This document shows positions 25,201-38,313 of a stretch of 64,000 bases of DNA, piece by piece. The stretch is taken from NCBI GenBank assembly GCA_037833965.1, contig AP031351.1, positions 26,176,501 to 26,240,500 of the forward strand. The letters run 5' to 3'. Under the pieces are notes generated by a model. It made no database searches. It was given only the letters and a program-made list of their open reading frames with translations, and had not been told where the DNA came from. Source of the stretch: Marchantia polymorpha subsp. ruderalis (taxonomy: Eukaryota > Streptophyta > Marchantiopsida > Marchantiales > Marchantiaceae). The position numbers and the translations under genes are program-made. Within the stretch, counting starts at the first letter, position 1. Each line of letters opens with the position of its first letter.

Positions 25201-28200
25201 TACGGATGCCTCATCAACCTGTATTCGAAGGTACGCAGTCGTTCTGCTTGCAAGGTCAAATTTTTCTTGATTGTCTGCTCGTAACGTGGAATGAGTTCCA
25301 TTCACATAGTTGCTTTCGGCCTTTTAGTTGGATGCCTGTAAGGTTATCCTTCGAATTGGTGTGTATCAAATTTCGAGATGATTCATACTGCTTCTGCGTT
25401 GAAGTTTAGTCTGTGTGAAGCGCCTTGTGATGCGTTTAGGAATAGAAACTGTCCGCAAACAAGGAACTTCTGCGATCAATAGAATGGATGCTTACATGGA
25501 GGAACAGAGGTCTCAAGGTAGACGGTTCACCATTTGGCACCTAGAAAAATTTTAAGGAAAGATAATCTCGAGTCTCATGGAAAACCATCATCGAAGCCAT
25601 GTTGCTACGGCCTTATAATGATTATGTACTTCATTTGTTATCGGTATTAGTCTCACGGTTGTCTGTTGGAATAGCTTGGAAAGATGGAGAAAGCTATTGA
25701 TGTAAGCAAGCAAATGAAGGCTGAAGGAGTACTACACAACAAGAAAACGTACACAATGTTGATGAATGGTTACGTGCGGGTTGGTGACTGTGCTGGTGCT
25801 TTTGCTACTTTCGAAAGCATGTATTTTGAGGGAATCAAACCAGATGTTATGGTCTTCAATGCCCTCGTAAGTGCCTTCTCAAAGAACAACGAGATGCCCG
25901 AAGCAGTGCAGATTTTGCAGAGAATGCAACGAGAAGGTCATTATCCTACTACCCAGACCTACACAATCTTGATAGATGGTTACGCAAGGCACGGAAATAT
26001 CGAGATGGCACTGGAAACTGTACAGACAATGATGAAGACAGGTTGCCAACCATCGGCTGCTACTTACAATGCTATTTTAAATGGCCTCGTACATGAGGGT
26101 CAGGTAAATGAGATTCAACTCAAAGTTGCTTTTTCCTTAGTCTTCCATCTCCTGTTACTTGAAGTGATGGAGCTGTTTTTCTTTTCATTTCCTACAATCT
26201 GGGTCGATCATTCTTGCTGAAATACCGCTGATATATTTTGCACTCGGGTGACCTTTGATCTTTGAACAGATAGACAGGGCCGCTGCAATCCTGGAGGATA
26301 TGCTGAAAGCTGGCGTGTCACCCAACCAGCGAAGCTACACTATATTAATTGAAGGATATGCCAAACTTGGGGACATTGGCACAGCTTTTGAGTATTTCAA
26401 AAGCATCAAGAAAGCGGGATTTATTGTCGACGTTTTCGCTTATAGTTCTCTCTTGAAAGCTTGCTGCAAAGCTGGTCGCATGCAAACTGCTTTCGCTGTG
26501 ATTCAAGAAATGAAGGCTGCGGGGATAGAAAGCAACACTTACATCTACAACATTCTTCTTGACGGGTGTGTATCCCATTACTTGAAGAGTCGAATGGCAG
26601 CATTGTCTTTCGTATAGGAATGTCGAGACAATTCTGTTTCGTATAGTAATCATATTTCGATCATTCAGCTGTTTCCTTCGTCACTTCGAAGACAGTTGGT
26701 TGAATTTGAAAAAAATTGCTCACCTGAATTGTCGTCTTACTTCTGTTTCTACTCTCATCCACGATGGTAATCTTAGATCCTTTACAAAGCTGCTTTTCCT
26801 TCTGTCTCATTTTCTTCCAATCAATATTCATGCATAAATTCATTTCTTATACCAAGTTCAGCTTTCGTTTCGTTGAATTTACACTGCTCGAGATTGCCAT
26901 GCGTCTTTGTTGAACCTTGTGTGTTATATACTTCTTTCAACCAGGTGGGCTCAAAGGGGTGATATTTGGGAAGCAGCAGATCTGATGCAACAGATGCGGC
27001 GGAGTGGTCTCACTCCCGACATTCACACCTACACGTCCTTCGTGAATGCCTGCTGTAAAGCTGGAGACATGGTGGTAAGTACATACCCTTCAAAATATAG
27101 CACAAGTAATGGCCAACGGGCAATTGAGATCTTTCATTGTTTGATAAAATATGTTTCTAGAGAGGCTCTCCTTCAATCCCCAGAGAATTACACAAGATCA
27201 TAGAAATCAATCACGGCCAGAAGGAAATTTTAGACTCATTGCGTTCTTGTATGCGACCAGCTTTGCAGCAGGAGTTTCTACCACCAGGAGTAGAAAGTAA
27301 GGCGCACTCGCTCCCTACTCCTGGTGGTAGAAGTTTCCTATGGAGACGTTTAATATGGGGTAGTATTACCTAGGTCATACACGCCACGACTGTGTGATGT
27401 CATCTACTTCCCGGAGCCCGATAAGGATTTGTTTGCAATTTTTTAACCGACTGCCCTAATAAATTTTTACTCGCTCTCTACTCTTGGAGGTCAAAGTCTT
27501 CCAGTTAGAAGGTCTTTACCCGGTCTTTCTGTTTAGATCAAACGGAAACTCATGGCGTGAATATCATACACAAATCTGAGCCCGCTGTCGGGATTGTTAT
27601 GTGGACTTGGTACGGCTTTTATGATTATCTTGATTGGATCGGTTAATCGTGAACTCTGGAGACTACTGGTCACTTTTTAATCGCATCCAGGTTTGCCTAT
27701 TGCATCATATAGATTATTGAGATAGCTGGCTAAAATGCGCATCAGAGCAGTTATGAATAGAAAGAAATGAATAATTACTGCTCTTATGTTTTCACCCAGT
27801 TTTTCCTTCCTGTGTGCGCGTCAGCGATTCACTAGGTATATGTCTTCGGGATCTGTTACCCGTCTTTCTGATTGTTTATTAGGAAGTTCTGTTTTGTTCC
27901 TTTCTTTCTCGCACGATCCGCCCTCGAGGTCCGTTTTGTCTTTTTTATGAAGAATATGTGCTATAATTAACAACTAAGCTGAAATGATGGTTTGTTGTGT
28001 TTGCTCAATTCGTTGCATAAGTTGGTCTCCATGACGTCGAAAGCAAAGTGACGACCAGTGTTTTTCTTCTTTTATTACTTTCTCAATAACTTTGATTCGT
28101 TTGTTCTATGCAGAGGGCAGTGGAAGCTGTTGAAGAGATGAAGCGAATGAGTCTAGAGCCTAACCTTCAGACTTATACTACTCTTATTCACGGATGGTCT

Positions 28201-28488
28201 TCAGCAGCTTATCCGGAAAAAGCTCTGGCAGCATTTGAAGAGATGAAGAGGCAAGGAGTGAAGCCTGATCAGGCTGTTTATCATTGCTTGGTAACGTCTT
28301 TGCTTTCAAGAGCAGCTGTCGCAAGAGATACAGTAATCGAGGGGATTATAAGCGTGACTTCAGAAATGGTTACATTGGGTTATCTTGTAGATTCATGTAC
28401 TGCCGAGTATTGGCAAAGTTTTCTACGCAGTGCTGAGAAGATTCCTGGTCCGTTGACAGAAGCAGTCGAAAGAACATTTCATTCATAG
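22250..28488 (+). CDS. PPR4: RRM-PPR plastid splicing factor, PPR4 family
   Basis: PPR4 is a plastid RNA-binding protein required in maize and Arabidopsis for trans-splicing of the rps12 first intron. Exons: 22250-22405, 22780-23313, 23427-23554, 23746-23886, 24202-24288, 24669-24822, 25171-25230, 25675-26103, 26270-26565, 26945-27074, 28114-28488. All junctions are GT-AG and phase-consistent, giving 829 residues. Exon 1 is rich in Ala, Ser and Pro with few acidic residues, as expected of a plastid transit peptide. An in-frame TGA at 22229 supports the start at 22250. Exon 2 carries an RRM (about residues 87-160) with RNP2 IFVGNL and RNP1 NAGYCFVFFE. Some fifteen P-type PPR repeats follow, with diagnostic phrases such as PNEATYSVIISGFAR, WEAADLMQQMRRSGLTPDIH and PDQAVYHCLVTSLLSRA. 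The last two blocks are typical of PPR4. The fused RRM plus PPR architecture and the many introns also fit this family. No damage was seen. Confidence 0.94.
27276..27332. repeat. 18-bp perfect inverted repeat in the last PPR4 intron
   Basis: Arms TTCTACCACCAGGAGTAG (27276-27293) and its exact reverse complement (27315-27332) are separated by 21 bases. A related ACTCGCTCTCTACTC block recurs near 27468-27482. This may be part of a small inverted-repeat element inside the 1-kb intron 10. Confidence 0.75.
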
Positions 28489-28542
28489 TATTTCTCATCC
28501 TTTTTCTGAATGGACGCGAGGGAACGATGAAATGATTCGGAG

Positions 28543-28571
28543 GCTTGATAGTTGCCGGGCAACTATCAAGC
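28543..28571 (+). repeat. Hairpin just after the PPR4 stop
   Basis: Arms GCTTGATAGTTGC and GCAACTATCAAGC (13 bp, perfect) flank a CGG loop. The hairpin lies 54 bases past the stop codon, so probably in the 3' untranslated region. It could mark RNA structure or a tiny mobile footprint. Confidence 0.75.
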
Positions 28572-29220
28572 GGTTATGCGTCTGATAGTCTTACAAGCGT
28601 CTATACCAACAGGCGCCGGACGAGAAGAACACAATCCATTTTTCAGTGCACACCATATGATGGACTTTCTCCTTGCTGGTTCATTCTTCCACTAGGTGAA
28701 AACAAATTGGGAGATTATTCAGAAGGCAATTCCTTTAAGAGTTGCAGTAAAATTTCTCCCAATTCCAGTTAATACTAGTAAATCCACCAAATTTTCTACG
28801 TGGCCCCACGGTGGGAGAAGACACGGATTGATAGATAGAGAGGAATGATTCCTTTTCTTCTAGTTAATGTGGTAACCCAGCATTTCTTTGTACCTTAACC
28901 ATAGAGTACAAAAATGGGCGGAAGACAAATATGAAATACTTCACAAGCTAGAAGGTAAGCAGTCGATCATATGTGTTCGTCTACCCAAAGATGCAAGTCT
29001 TAGGATGTAGTACCAATTTCGTTTCCTGTGACACTAGTTGAACTTCCAGAGACCTGTACAATAGACGAGAAAGGGCTGGTTAGGATCTTATTAGAGAGGA
29101 GATAGCTGTACAGTTCGACTACAAGATAGCAATCGTGTTCACGGAGGACATAGTTGTAGGCCCTTATTCACGCAGATGATTCGTGGAGTGGTCTCCACCA
29201 ACAGACCATGTCGAAACTCT

Positions 29221-29355
29221 CATAATCGCCGATTTGCTTCGAATTATTCTTTCCAATGTGCAGTCTCCGTGTCAGGAGACACGAATAATCATAATCGCCG
29301 ATTTGCTTTGAATTATTCTTTTCATTGTGCAGTCTCCGTGGCAGACTCGAATAAT
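29221..29355. repeat. 69-bp tandem duplication
   Basis: The block CATAATCGCCGATTTGCTT through CAGTCTCCGTG occurs at 29221 and again at 29290, with a few substitutions and a small length difference at the end. Confidence 0.85.
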
Positions 29356-29690
29356 CATATACTTGGCACCATAAGACTTGCACACAGGACTTGTCAGTTC
29401 TCCCCCACCTCTTGAGTTGTTACCGGGAACCACTGGAGCTATTTTTGTTGGTGTTATTGGCCCCTTGAGTTAGTCTTGACACGTATGCTTGCCCTTACAA
29501 TTGTGCGTGGGCTCGTCATATATTGGTACACTATGGTCTGTGGACTCCTTCAATGCCATTACATTTACACGCGGAAGGTCCACATCGCCGGCCACGTCGA
29601 CTTACTGCATAATAGCATTCGCAAATATGCAGAACTCGAATTTTTCTTAAACCCTTGTACCGACAGCCCAACCAGTTTTTAAAAGGAAAC

Positions 29691-29758
29691 GATCTCTTGT
29701 GTTCTTGTGTCCCTGGGGTACGCGGATCTCTTGTGTTCTTGTGTCCCTGGGGTACGCG
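29691..29758. repeat. 34-bp perfect tandem duplication
   Basis: Two identical copies (29691-29724, 29725-29758) start with GATCTCTTGTGTTCTTGTGT and end in GGGGTACGCG. The perfect identity suggests a recent duplication. Confidence 0.9.
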
Positions 29759-31424
29759 GCCCCTCGAAGATCCGAAAAGCGTCCTCCACCAGAAGCAAGC
29801 CCGTCCTCAGAGCTCCTGACGAGTATGGCCAGAGGCTGGCGCCGGCGAATGCAACAGCGCCACACTGCAAGGGAATCTCCACCTACGCGAGAACATTGCG
29901 ATTGGGCCTCACGGGAACGGCCATTCCTTGGCCGGGATCTCTGCGAGTCGAGTTCTGGCAACGGTAGAATATCCTGCGACACCGATGTATCGTCGGAAAG
30001 CGAGACAGCTTCCTTTCACTGTACGGATGCGGATCCTGTCACTCGAAAGAAGTGCCGTGAGATATAAATAAATCCGAGCACCTGACGACCGATTGCCCCA
30101 CCCAGCGCTCCAGCGCTCGAGCGGCGGGCTTTCCTTCTCACTTCCACGTATCTGGCGCTCGGGTACACGAAGTACATCACACGTAGCCCTCGCCCTCGCC
30201 CCCACCGCAACAGTTCAGGACAAAGTACTATATTCAAAAGATATTCTTGAGCAAGGAATATCCGACTCTGGAATTTTTTCAGATCCACGCCCATGGTCCA
30301 GCCCGAAGTAGAAGCGGTCTAAATCAAATAATGGCCGTGGATTTTCATCTCGTGATTCGAACATCTCGTAATACTAACGAGATGTCCATTTCTGGTCTTG
30401 TAAGAGTCCGTATTATATATCAAAATATTATAGAATGTCTTTAGCATCCATCAATATTGGATTACCTAGACTATGAGCCTTGGATTATTCATCCACATTT
30501 TTTGGAAGTACAGAAATGATTAGAAAAGCGCTAATATGAGATAAAATAAAATGTGTAACTGCTTTGGTTCGAAGGAACAGACCGAGTGTGGACTGTGAAG
30601 AGGTTGGACAAGTTTACTTCGGGGTAGTTACTGAGGATACACAGGATAATATGGATTACCCACATGGTGATGGCACATTGGGGCAGACGTATGTCATTGG
30701 GCAGATAATGCAAAATGAATCCGATAAACCAACTCGAGTGCTCGAGTGCGTGCCATGTGGCCGGCCCCGGTTGTCGATGCATCCGTGGACATCGAAATCG
30801 CCCCAGGGGTGGGCCACGTAGACGGAGCAACGCGTCGATTCACCGAGGCGAACTTTTCGCTCTTGGCCACCGGATATGCTCCGCCAGCTTCCGCCAGCGT
30901 CCGCATCTACGGAATTGTCCTCTCGCATATACGCCGGGCGGTCACGTGGCCCGGCTGCCGGAAACAGCAAACTCTGTTCCGAAACCATGCGGTAGCGAAG
31001 CCCCCGACTGCAGTGACCCAACCTGTGACGCGAAACCACGTGGGGGCGGGGGATCTAAATCTCCACCGTTCATCACCGTTTTGACGGCAGATATTTCAAC
31101 GGATCCGTGAATATGCCTCCCCGTTTGACTTTTACCGGTGGCGGCTTGTCTCTCGATCAAAAGGTCGAAGGGCGCTGCAGTTGCTTCTTCCTCGGTCTGG
31201 GGCCCGGGAAGGGAAAGGGAAAGGGAAGCGGTCGAGCGCAGGACGAGTTCGCTTGCTTGCTTGCACAGGGCAAGCAGAGGAATGCGGTGGCTCTGTGGTG
31301 GGAATCAGAAAGAGGAGCAAGTTTCATGGATGGAGGGAAAGTGCATAGCAGAAGGAGAAGCTGGCTGGCTGGGTAAGAGGTTAAGAACTGAGATGAGAAC
31401 TGAGAACTGAAACTGTCGTGGGCA

Positions 31425-31480
31425 GTGGCGAGGGAGGGAGAGGGAGAGGGAGGGAGGAAGGAAGGAAGCGAGAGAGGGAG
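31425..31480 (+). repeat. GA-rich low-complexity tract
   Basis: This purine run of GGGA and GGAA units is about 0.9 kb upstream of the GPC1 start. GA/CT tracts are common in plant promoters and 5' untranslated regions, but no function can be shown here. Confidence 0.6.
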
Positions 31481-32361
31481 AGCCGGCCGTGTGTGTGGCT
31501 GTCGGTCCTCTGTCTTATGTACATTACCACCTGCATTCTAAGGCGTGCACGTTTATGCATAGACCGACAGACCATGATTGCGTCCTCCTGGTGGCCACAT
31601 TGTTGATCCGATTCATTCATTCCACCTCCGTCGTGGTGATTTTAGCTTCGTCCTCATCGTAGGTTGCTGCTTCAAGTGCCTGGGGCTCCCCATCCCAATC
31701 CCATTCCAGTACTGTCCAGTGACTGCAGTCTGTCGGGTGTTGTTGTGTTGAGTTGTGTTGTAGAGTTACCTCCTTTTCGTTTGGTTTGTTTGGCCTTGCT
31801 CTGAGCCGTCCTGCTCTAGACGTGCACGCCCGCCCCGCCCCCACCTCCACGTCCGTTCCCTTCACCGGAATCGCTCTTGCGCTGCTGCTGTGTAGTCATC
31901 CATCACCCTCTTCTTTCTTTCTCGCTCTCACGAGTCCTCTCATCTAATTTTGTGCCTGCCACCACAGCTGTGGTGCGTCTCATCGGTCGCGCTTGAAGGT
32001 ACAACTCTGATGCTGGAGGCATTTAGCAGCGAATTACATCCTTGCGAAAATACAATGCATTTTGCTTGATTGCATGGATTCCTTGCCTGCTTTGACACCG
32101 GTTGCTGATTCACAATAATGGATCAGAGACGCGCTGAATGGGATTGGATTGGGAGCAAATGGCCGTCTTGCTCGGGTGAAAGCGGTTGGAAGTAGAATGT
32201 ACTTGCTTCTTGGACTTTGCATCTAGGACGTGTTGGAGTCAGAACGATTCTGTGCATTTTTAGGGAAACCAATCCGGATGTATATTTTTTGTTTATGTGA
32301 ACAGAGTTATTAGGAGGTGAGAATTCGTCAACAAAGGATCAGGCCAGAAATCTGTTTGCAA

Positions 32362-35300
32362 ATGATGCCTCCCCGGAGTGGAGATGGTGTGTGGCCGGAC
32401 GCAGTCGATCACTTTGTTTTTCGTGGGCAGAAGGGTTCGCGCTCTCCTCCAAAGGTTGATAAACCTCAGCAAAAGCTTCTAGTACATCAGATTCGGAAAT
32501 TGAAAAACTGTGTGGGATCTCCGTTGGCTTGAGCTTCCTGCATCTTGATCTTTAGTTTCATCCCTTATCACTTGAATCATATCAGAGTTGATCATCGCTG
32601 GCCGCATAGATCTACTTTGAGAAAGGAGTGAGAGAACTGTTCACTTAAGGGAAAGCCGGCCTAGGTGGTTAGACGTACTCATTCTTGATTTACACCGACA
32701 GGTCGTGTTGCAAACGAAGGAAATGTTATCGAAACACGCTGAGAAGATAGCTAAACGAGCGGATGAGCATGAGCAGTTTTTGAATAAGGTTGTCTCTTTT
32801 CCAGTGTCTTTACCACTACTTCAATTTGGCTTAAGCTTGCACAGTGTGTGTCTTAGCAAAATGTTTTAAGCAGAGTTTCCTGCTACTGATCTGATTGTTG
32901 TGTCCTGGCTGTATAGGTGACGTATTCTCTTGGAGTCGTCTCATTCGGAACATTCTGTTTTTTACTGGGCTCAAGTGAGTAAAAATTTCATTCAAACTGT
33001 AGAAACGGCCTCCAATTTGAATGCTCTGCCTCATCCTTACGTCTGCGGCTCGATTAGGGACGTCGCTTCTAATTTTTTTCCCTAGAGTAATGGGAGTTCC
33101 TCTAGATTGACTTAATCGGGGCTGTATTGATTATTTTCCTTTCGTCTTGTTTTTGAGCAGGGCCACAAGATATTCCCTACTTATATTGTCTCTTCTTCAT
33201 CACTGTGGCGCCCCTTCGGTGGATTTACTACCGCATCAAAAAATGGCATTACTATCTTCTGGTAAGTTCTGAAAGCCAGTGTATGTTCACTATCGTCATA
33301 TGGTCACAAAAATTCTTTGTACTGCTAGGATTCCCTTACAACTTACTCTTTGTGACCATTAATACTTGCCAAGGGTTCTTCCCGTGGCTAAAGTTGATGA
33401 TGCGTACAGAAATAAATAGATCGCAAGGCTAAAGTCTAATGGTTTATTTCAAGAATAAGCAGCTCATTGATAAAGTGTTCAGTCAGTTTTTTTTGGGAAA
33501 AGCGTCTTTGATGCAACTGCAGACATTACGTTAAACACATAATGATTTCTAAACCTAACCATGACTGTTGCCGAAGGAAGAGTGTGTGAGTGGAAACAAG
33601 AGTTGCATATGTGGTCCTTTATGGGGCATTTAGGGTGCTTTAGTTTGTAGAAATCTAGTTTTGTCATGCATGTACTATCTTCCTTGCTAAAAGTGATTTG
33701 AATTCTTTTACGTGCAGGACTTTTGCTACTACGCAAATGCTATTTTCATGGGGATGTTGCTGTTTTATCCAAAACATGACAAGCTCTTTCTTGTCTGCTT
33801 TTCATTCTCCGAGGTTAGAGCGTTTACCTTTGCCTTCAGACTCATTTTGGGCCATGCTACGATTGTTTCGTATAATACTTGCATTTGATTGGTTAGGCTT
33901 TGAAGTACATATTACGTGACGGTGGTCTATTTATTCACCTTGCTGAAGCTCTTCCTGTATTCGCATAGTTGACTCTTTGTGATTACTTTTTCGCTTTTTG
34001 GTTCAGTTCAAAGCGTGAATGGAACATGGATATCGTCTTTGACGAACCTTAACACATTTAACATGCCATATACTGAGAGAGCTCGATTATTCTTCTAACA
34101 TGTTTCCTTTCTGGTCAGTTTGATAGCTTTCCTAAGCCTACATTTTCACGTGGGCATCCGGACCTTGTCAGAGTCCCAGTGCGATGATCTGTACTAACAT
34201 ATATTAGTTATGTGAGTTTATTCTTTTTGCTAAAGAACCCAACTTCTGAAGTATGTGGAGCCTTTCCTTTTTCAATCATGCAGGGACCTTTAGCTTGGGC
34301 TCTCATCGTCTGGAGGTGCAGTTTGGTGTTTAGCTCCATTGACAAAATCATCAGCGTGCTAATACACTTGCTGCCAGGTATATGAATCAAGTTTTTGTTT
34401 GCGGTTTTTTTCGGTGATGCTCGTGCATGATAGTTGTGATTGATGATAGTTATCATACATCTTAGCTCTATATGTTAACAATTTCTTGATCTCATATTTC
34501 ACCTACCTTTTCAGGTACCGTATTTTTCATCATCAGATGGTGGGATCCTATAACGTTTTCACCTCACAGTCAAGAAGAGACTGGTCCATGGCCAGCTTGG
34601 CCTTTTGTGGCCAGTGACCGCACGCTTTGGACGTGGTTGTTTGTTGTGCCTCTAGTATGTTACAGCATTTGGCAAATGTTGTACTTTCTGGTTGTCAATG
34701 TACTGCGCCGGCAGCGAATGTTGAGGGATCCTGAAATCATGACATCTTACAGGTAACCTACAACCTTTGCAATCCCCGCACAATCTTTCGCGTTCTGTCT
34801 GTTCACTGCTGTAATCACTTTGACGGTTAGTGATGGGACTTGAAGGGCTGGTCAAGTTGCAATGATTTAGATGATTTACGACAGGATTGAGTTGCAGCGT
34901 AGTTTAAAAATTCTGTTGGCGTGTTTGGCAGGGAACTTTCTCGCAAGGCAGCACGTGCCAATAACATATGGTGGCGAGTAAGTGGCGTTCTGGGCGATAA
35001 CAATCGTGTCGTCATGTACGCCGTGCTGCAAGCCGTTTTCACAGTGGCCACCATGGCGCTGACTGTTCCAATGTTCAAGTCATATCGACTGCATATTTTA
35101 TTCGAAATCTTTAAGCTGACTGCAGCAGTTTGGAATGGGGGCAATTATCTCTTTGAGGTTATGCCCAAACATATTGAGACCAAGAAGAAAAGGAAATCCA
35201 CGAAGACAGTGGTAGATAGTCCGATGGTCGGGGAGGATGTGAAATCTGATTCTGCCACTGACAAAATTGAGGATGGTGAGAACGTTGATGCGAAGCGGAG

Positions 35301-35568
35301 GCATCTTTCGCCTCTGACGAAGTCCACATCTTTTGGAGACGTCCAACTGACATCAGAAGATATCCCCATATGTGCTATATGCAAACGGTCGAGTTCCATG
35401 GATACCTCTCAGTTGGGTGCCATTGTCAATGGTCTTGAAGATGCTACCAGTCCGAAGTTTGGTCTCAGTGGGGAGGGACCTAATCTAAGGAAAAGGGCAG
35501 GTTTTGGGCACTCAGGGCCAATGGAAAACGGGGGCGAGCATGTTGAGCAAACACCAGGTGCCAGTTGA
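32362..35568 (+). CDS. GPC1: Glycerophosphocholine acyltransferase-like membrane protein
   Basis: This is a DUF2838 family protein. The yeast and plant members (Gpc1) acylate glycerophosphocholine to lysophosphatidylcholine in phospholipid remodelling, in ER-type membranes. Exons: 32362 to about 32454, 32702-32788, 32917-32974, 33161-33261, 33718-33813, 34284-34377, 34515-34752, 34932-35568, all in phase, giving about 467 residues. The first donor is uncertain: AAG|GT at 32454 or CTA|GT at 32481. The core matches the family from [16 protein letters not shown] through [72 protein letters not shown] and [16 protein letters not shown]. About eight hydrophobic segments are visible. The C-terminal tail of about 130 residues is hydrophilic, is rich in Ser, Lys and Asp, and has a CAICKRSS block. 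It is longer than I expect for angiosperm homologues. Confidence 0.9.
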
Positions 35569-35644
35569 TTTGCAATTTCTCCAGTGTAGAGCCTGCACGT
35601 AGGGATTTCCGAGGTGGGTTTGTCAACTGTATGTACAAGAGGTC

Positions 35645-35650
35645 AATAAA
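35645..35650 (+). terminator. AATAAA poly(A) signal of GPC1
   Basis: A canonical AATAAA hexamer lies 77 bases after the GPC1 stop codon, in the expected near-upstream position for plant polyadenylation. It is inferred from position only. Confidence 0.5.
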
Positions 35651-38313
35651 ACCCCAATTGTAACATAGTTTTCGACCTCATCCCAAATTATTTGTTGTCC
35701 GAAGCAAAGCTTCACTGTACACAAGTTTTTGCTGAACTCGTGTCATTGAGGTAGGTAGCTTTAAGGGATACACGGTAGTACCTCAGTTCTATCATCCAAG
35801 TTGTTTGAGATATCTGAGAGTTGTCCTTGGGGTTATGGGGGATTTTTTGACTCAATAGGCATTTCTTTATGGTAGATGTAAATAATTCTTGCATAGCTAA
35901 ACGTATGTAGTGAGCAAATCCGAGCCACTTCCATCACCGTCATTGATAGTCATGATAGAACATGAAAGCAATTCATGTTTGCAGTATATTTAATATACCC
36001 GAACAGAGCTGTCACTTAGAGGCTTTCTTTAACAGTGAGGCCAGTTTATACGTTATAGGATGTGAAATTTCTGTTCACAGCTGCTCCGCTGTATCAATAC
36101 TACAGATTCATTCAGTAAACATTATCTGAATTCTTTTGTGCGCACTGTGTACATTCACGTTTCCTCTTCTTTTCTCTTCTTTCGGTGATATTAGCAGAAC
36201 TTAGCAGCCACAGATGAAAGAAGGACAAACCGACATAAGTAAGAAATTGTCACGCGATGCGTTCATATTGGTCGAAGTTGGAATGGAAGCCGTAGTCAGA
36301 AATTGGGGGAAGGTGAGGTAAGCTAGAGATAATCGCGGGGAAGCTTAGTTAATTCACTGTTGGCTTGTAACGTAATATCGCCGAACACGCATCAACCGCT
36401 CTTCCTGACTGAAAGTCTTTGATTAAGGTCGCCAAAACACTTAATACTGGTATCGTCAATTCCTCATATGAACTAGAAACGATGTGATGTATTTCTGCGA
36501 GCTATCGTTTTCCCCTCGCGTGAGATTCAAATTGACAGATTGTCTTGCATTGCATTAGATTCATATCTGTCCGAGTTTGCCGTGTCTCTCAGCGGTTCCT
36601 GCGGACACTCTCTGGTAAGAGCGTGTAGTGTTGTAGTGTTCTACTTTCTGAATGGTGTGGCATGGGTGTCCTCACAAGGAGATGTGGATGAGTTTCAGCA
36701 GCTTGATCTGGACATCTGAAATGTCAGCGTCTGTGATCAGAATTTGTACAGAGGCGGATGGCGCCAAGTTCCCGTACCAAACATACCATAGATTGGATAT
36801 AAATGGAAGGTTGTTTCCTTCTTGGAGATAATCATTGAGCGTATTCCATCCCATCTCTTGCTAGTCCGGCAATGTGTCCTCCACATAGATAATGTAAGTG
36901 CGAGTATTATCCAGGTTAAACCAGCCAACAAGACGATGTTGCGTGATGAGACTCGAGCAGCCAGCAGTGCGTAAGGGTATTTTGATTTAAGTGTTTTACA
37001 CTTTTTTCTATTGTATAATTTGCAACAAAAATGTAAGTGCATTCTAACTGTCATAATAAAAGATTGATTATTTTTAATTTCAATCTCAATGATATATTTA
37101 TTCAACCAAATAAGGTTTTTTGTTGCTACCTTTGGTATTGCATATTTAGCTTTTGGTGTGAATTGAGCTACATTTTCATCAAAATAATTCTCCAACTAAA
37201 GCATACATCATCATCAAATGTGAATACATATCTAGTTTTTTAGATCTTGTTCATAATAAACATCAAATTAAGAAGAAATTTCACATTGTCTGATTAATCA
37301 TAATAAAAATACCATAGTCTTTAATAATCTTGAGTTGAATGAGAATATATTTCAAAATTTCACCATCCAACTTCACTTCCTTGGTGATTTGATATGATAT
37401 ATATTTTTTCATCTTGACTTCATATAGGTAAGACTATATCATGCATTCTGCATGCTATCATGTACATTAGGGTTTACATTGCTTTGTAATACAAAATTGA
37501 CAACATCTATCATTCATCAGCGACATTTATTAGACATTGAGTTGCTGAAAGCCTGAAATGTGCCACAATTCTTTTTTTTCCTTCAGAGTTTGTCACGTTA
37601 AATGTATCAAGCAATAATTGAATGTATGTACCTTGACGCAATCATAATTTATCTTATTTAAATTTCTATGAAATTTCTTAAAATTTAAATAGAAATATCT
37701 TATTAGACTTATCCAAGTCTTTCATCTTAAATGTATATTTTGATTGATTCTTGCCATTATTAACATCTACTTTATTATATGCCAAAATGAGTGTAGAATC
37801 CATGTGAATACTAAAATAATGAGATTAATATCTTATTATTCATGTATATACATGGATCATATAAATTCAATAACAATTCTTGTGTTTTTATGAATTCAAC
37901 ATAATTTTTATTTTATTATCCATAAGTTTGTTTTAATATATATGATTATTTCAGTAATATATAAGTCAATGTATCATGAATTCTCTTGTAAAAATCAACT
38001 AGTTTTCTCATGTATATTTTTTATTTCAAATTTCTATAGAAAAAGATTATAAATACATAATCTAATTCAAAATCTAATTGAATATTACAGCAAGTACACA
38101 TTAGTTGGATAATAACACACTTTACTATATGTGAAAAAATTTGAATACTACTTTCTTGTTATCTATTGGGTTATTTTTTAATTTGTATAATCATTTATTA
38201 TAAATCCTATATCAATTTCTTGAACACTTCATTAGCTTCAACATCTTGTTATCAATCAATGATTACAACTAACACTCCACAGTGGGGAATTTTAAAAAAT
38301 ATCCACAAAATTA
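35651..38313. other. Intergenic, A+T-rich from about 37.0 kb
   Basis: No gene is supported. Positions 35651-36990 have mixed composition with short frames only. From about 37.0 kb to the transposon edge the DNA is strongly A+T-rich. Confidence 0.6.

Larger units (their letters stand above)
28572..32361. other. Intergenic between PPR4 and GPC1
   Basis: No supported gene. The region includes two short tandem duplications (29221-29355 and 29691-29758). From about 29.7 to 31.9 kb it is relatively G+C-rich, with many overlapping frames that lack domains. A GA-rich tract at 31425-31480 and the stretch up to 32361 are probably promoter and 5' untranslated sequence of the GPC1 gene. Confidence 0.5.

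Noticed and set aside
30656..31084. G+C-rich overlapping frames on both strands
   Set aside because: None shows a domain or splice-consistent neighbour; the composition fits promoter or leader DNA of the GPC1 gene better.
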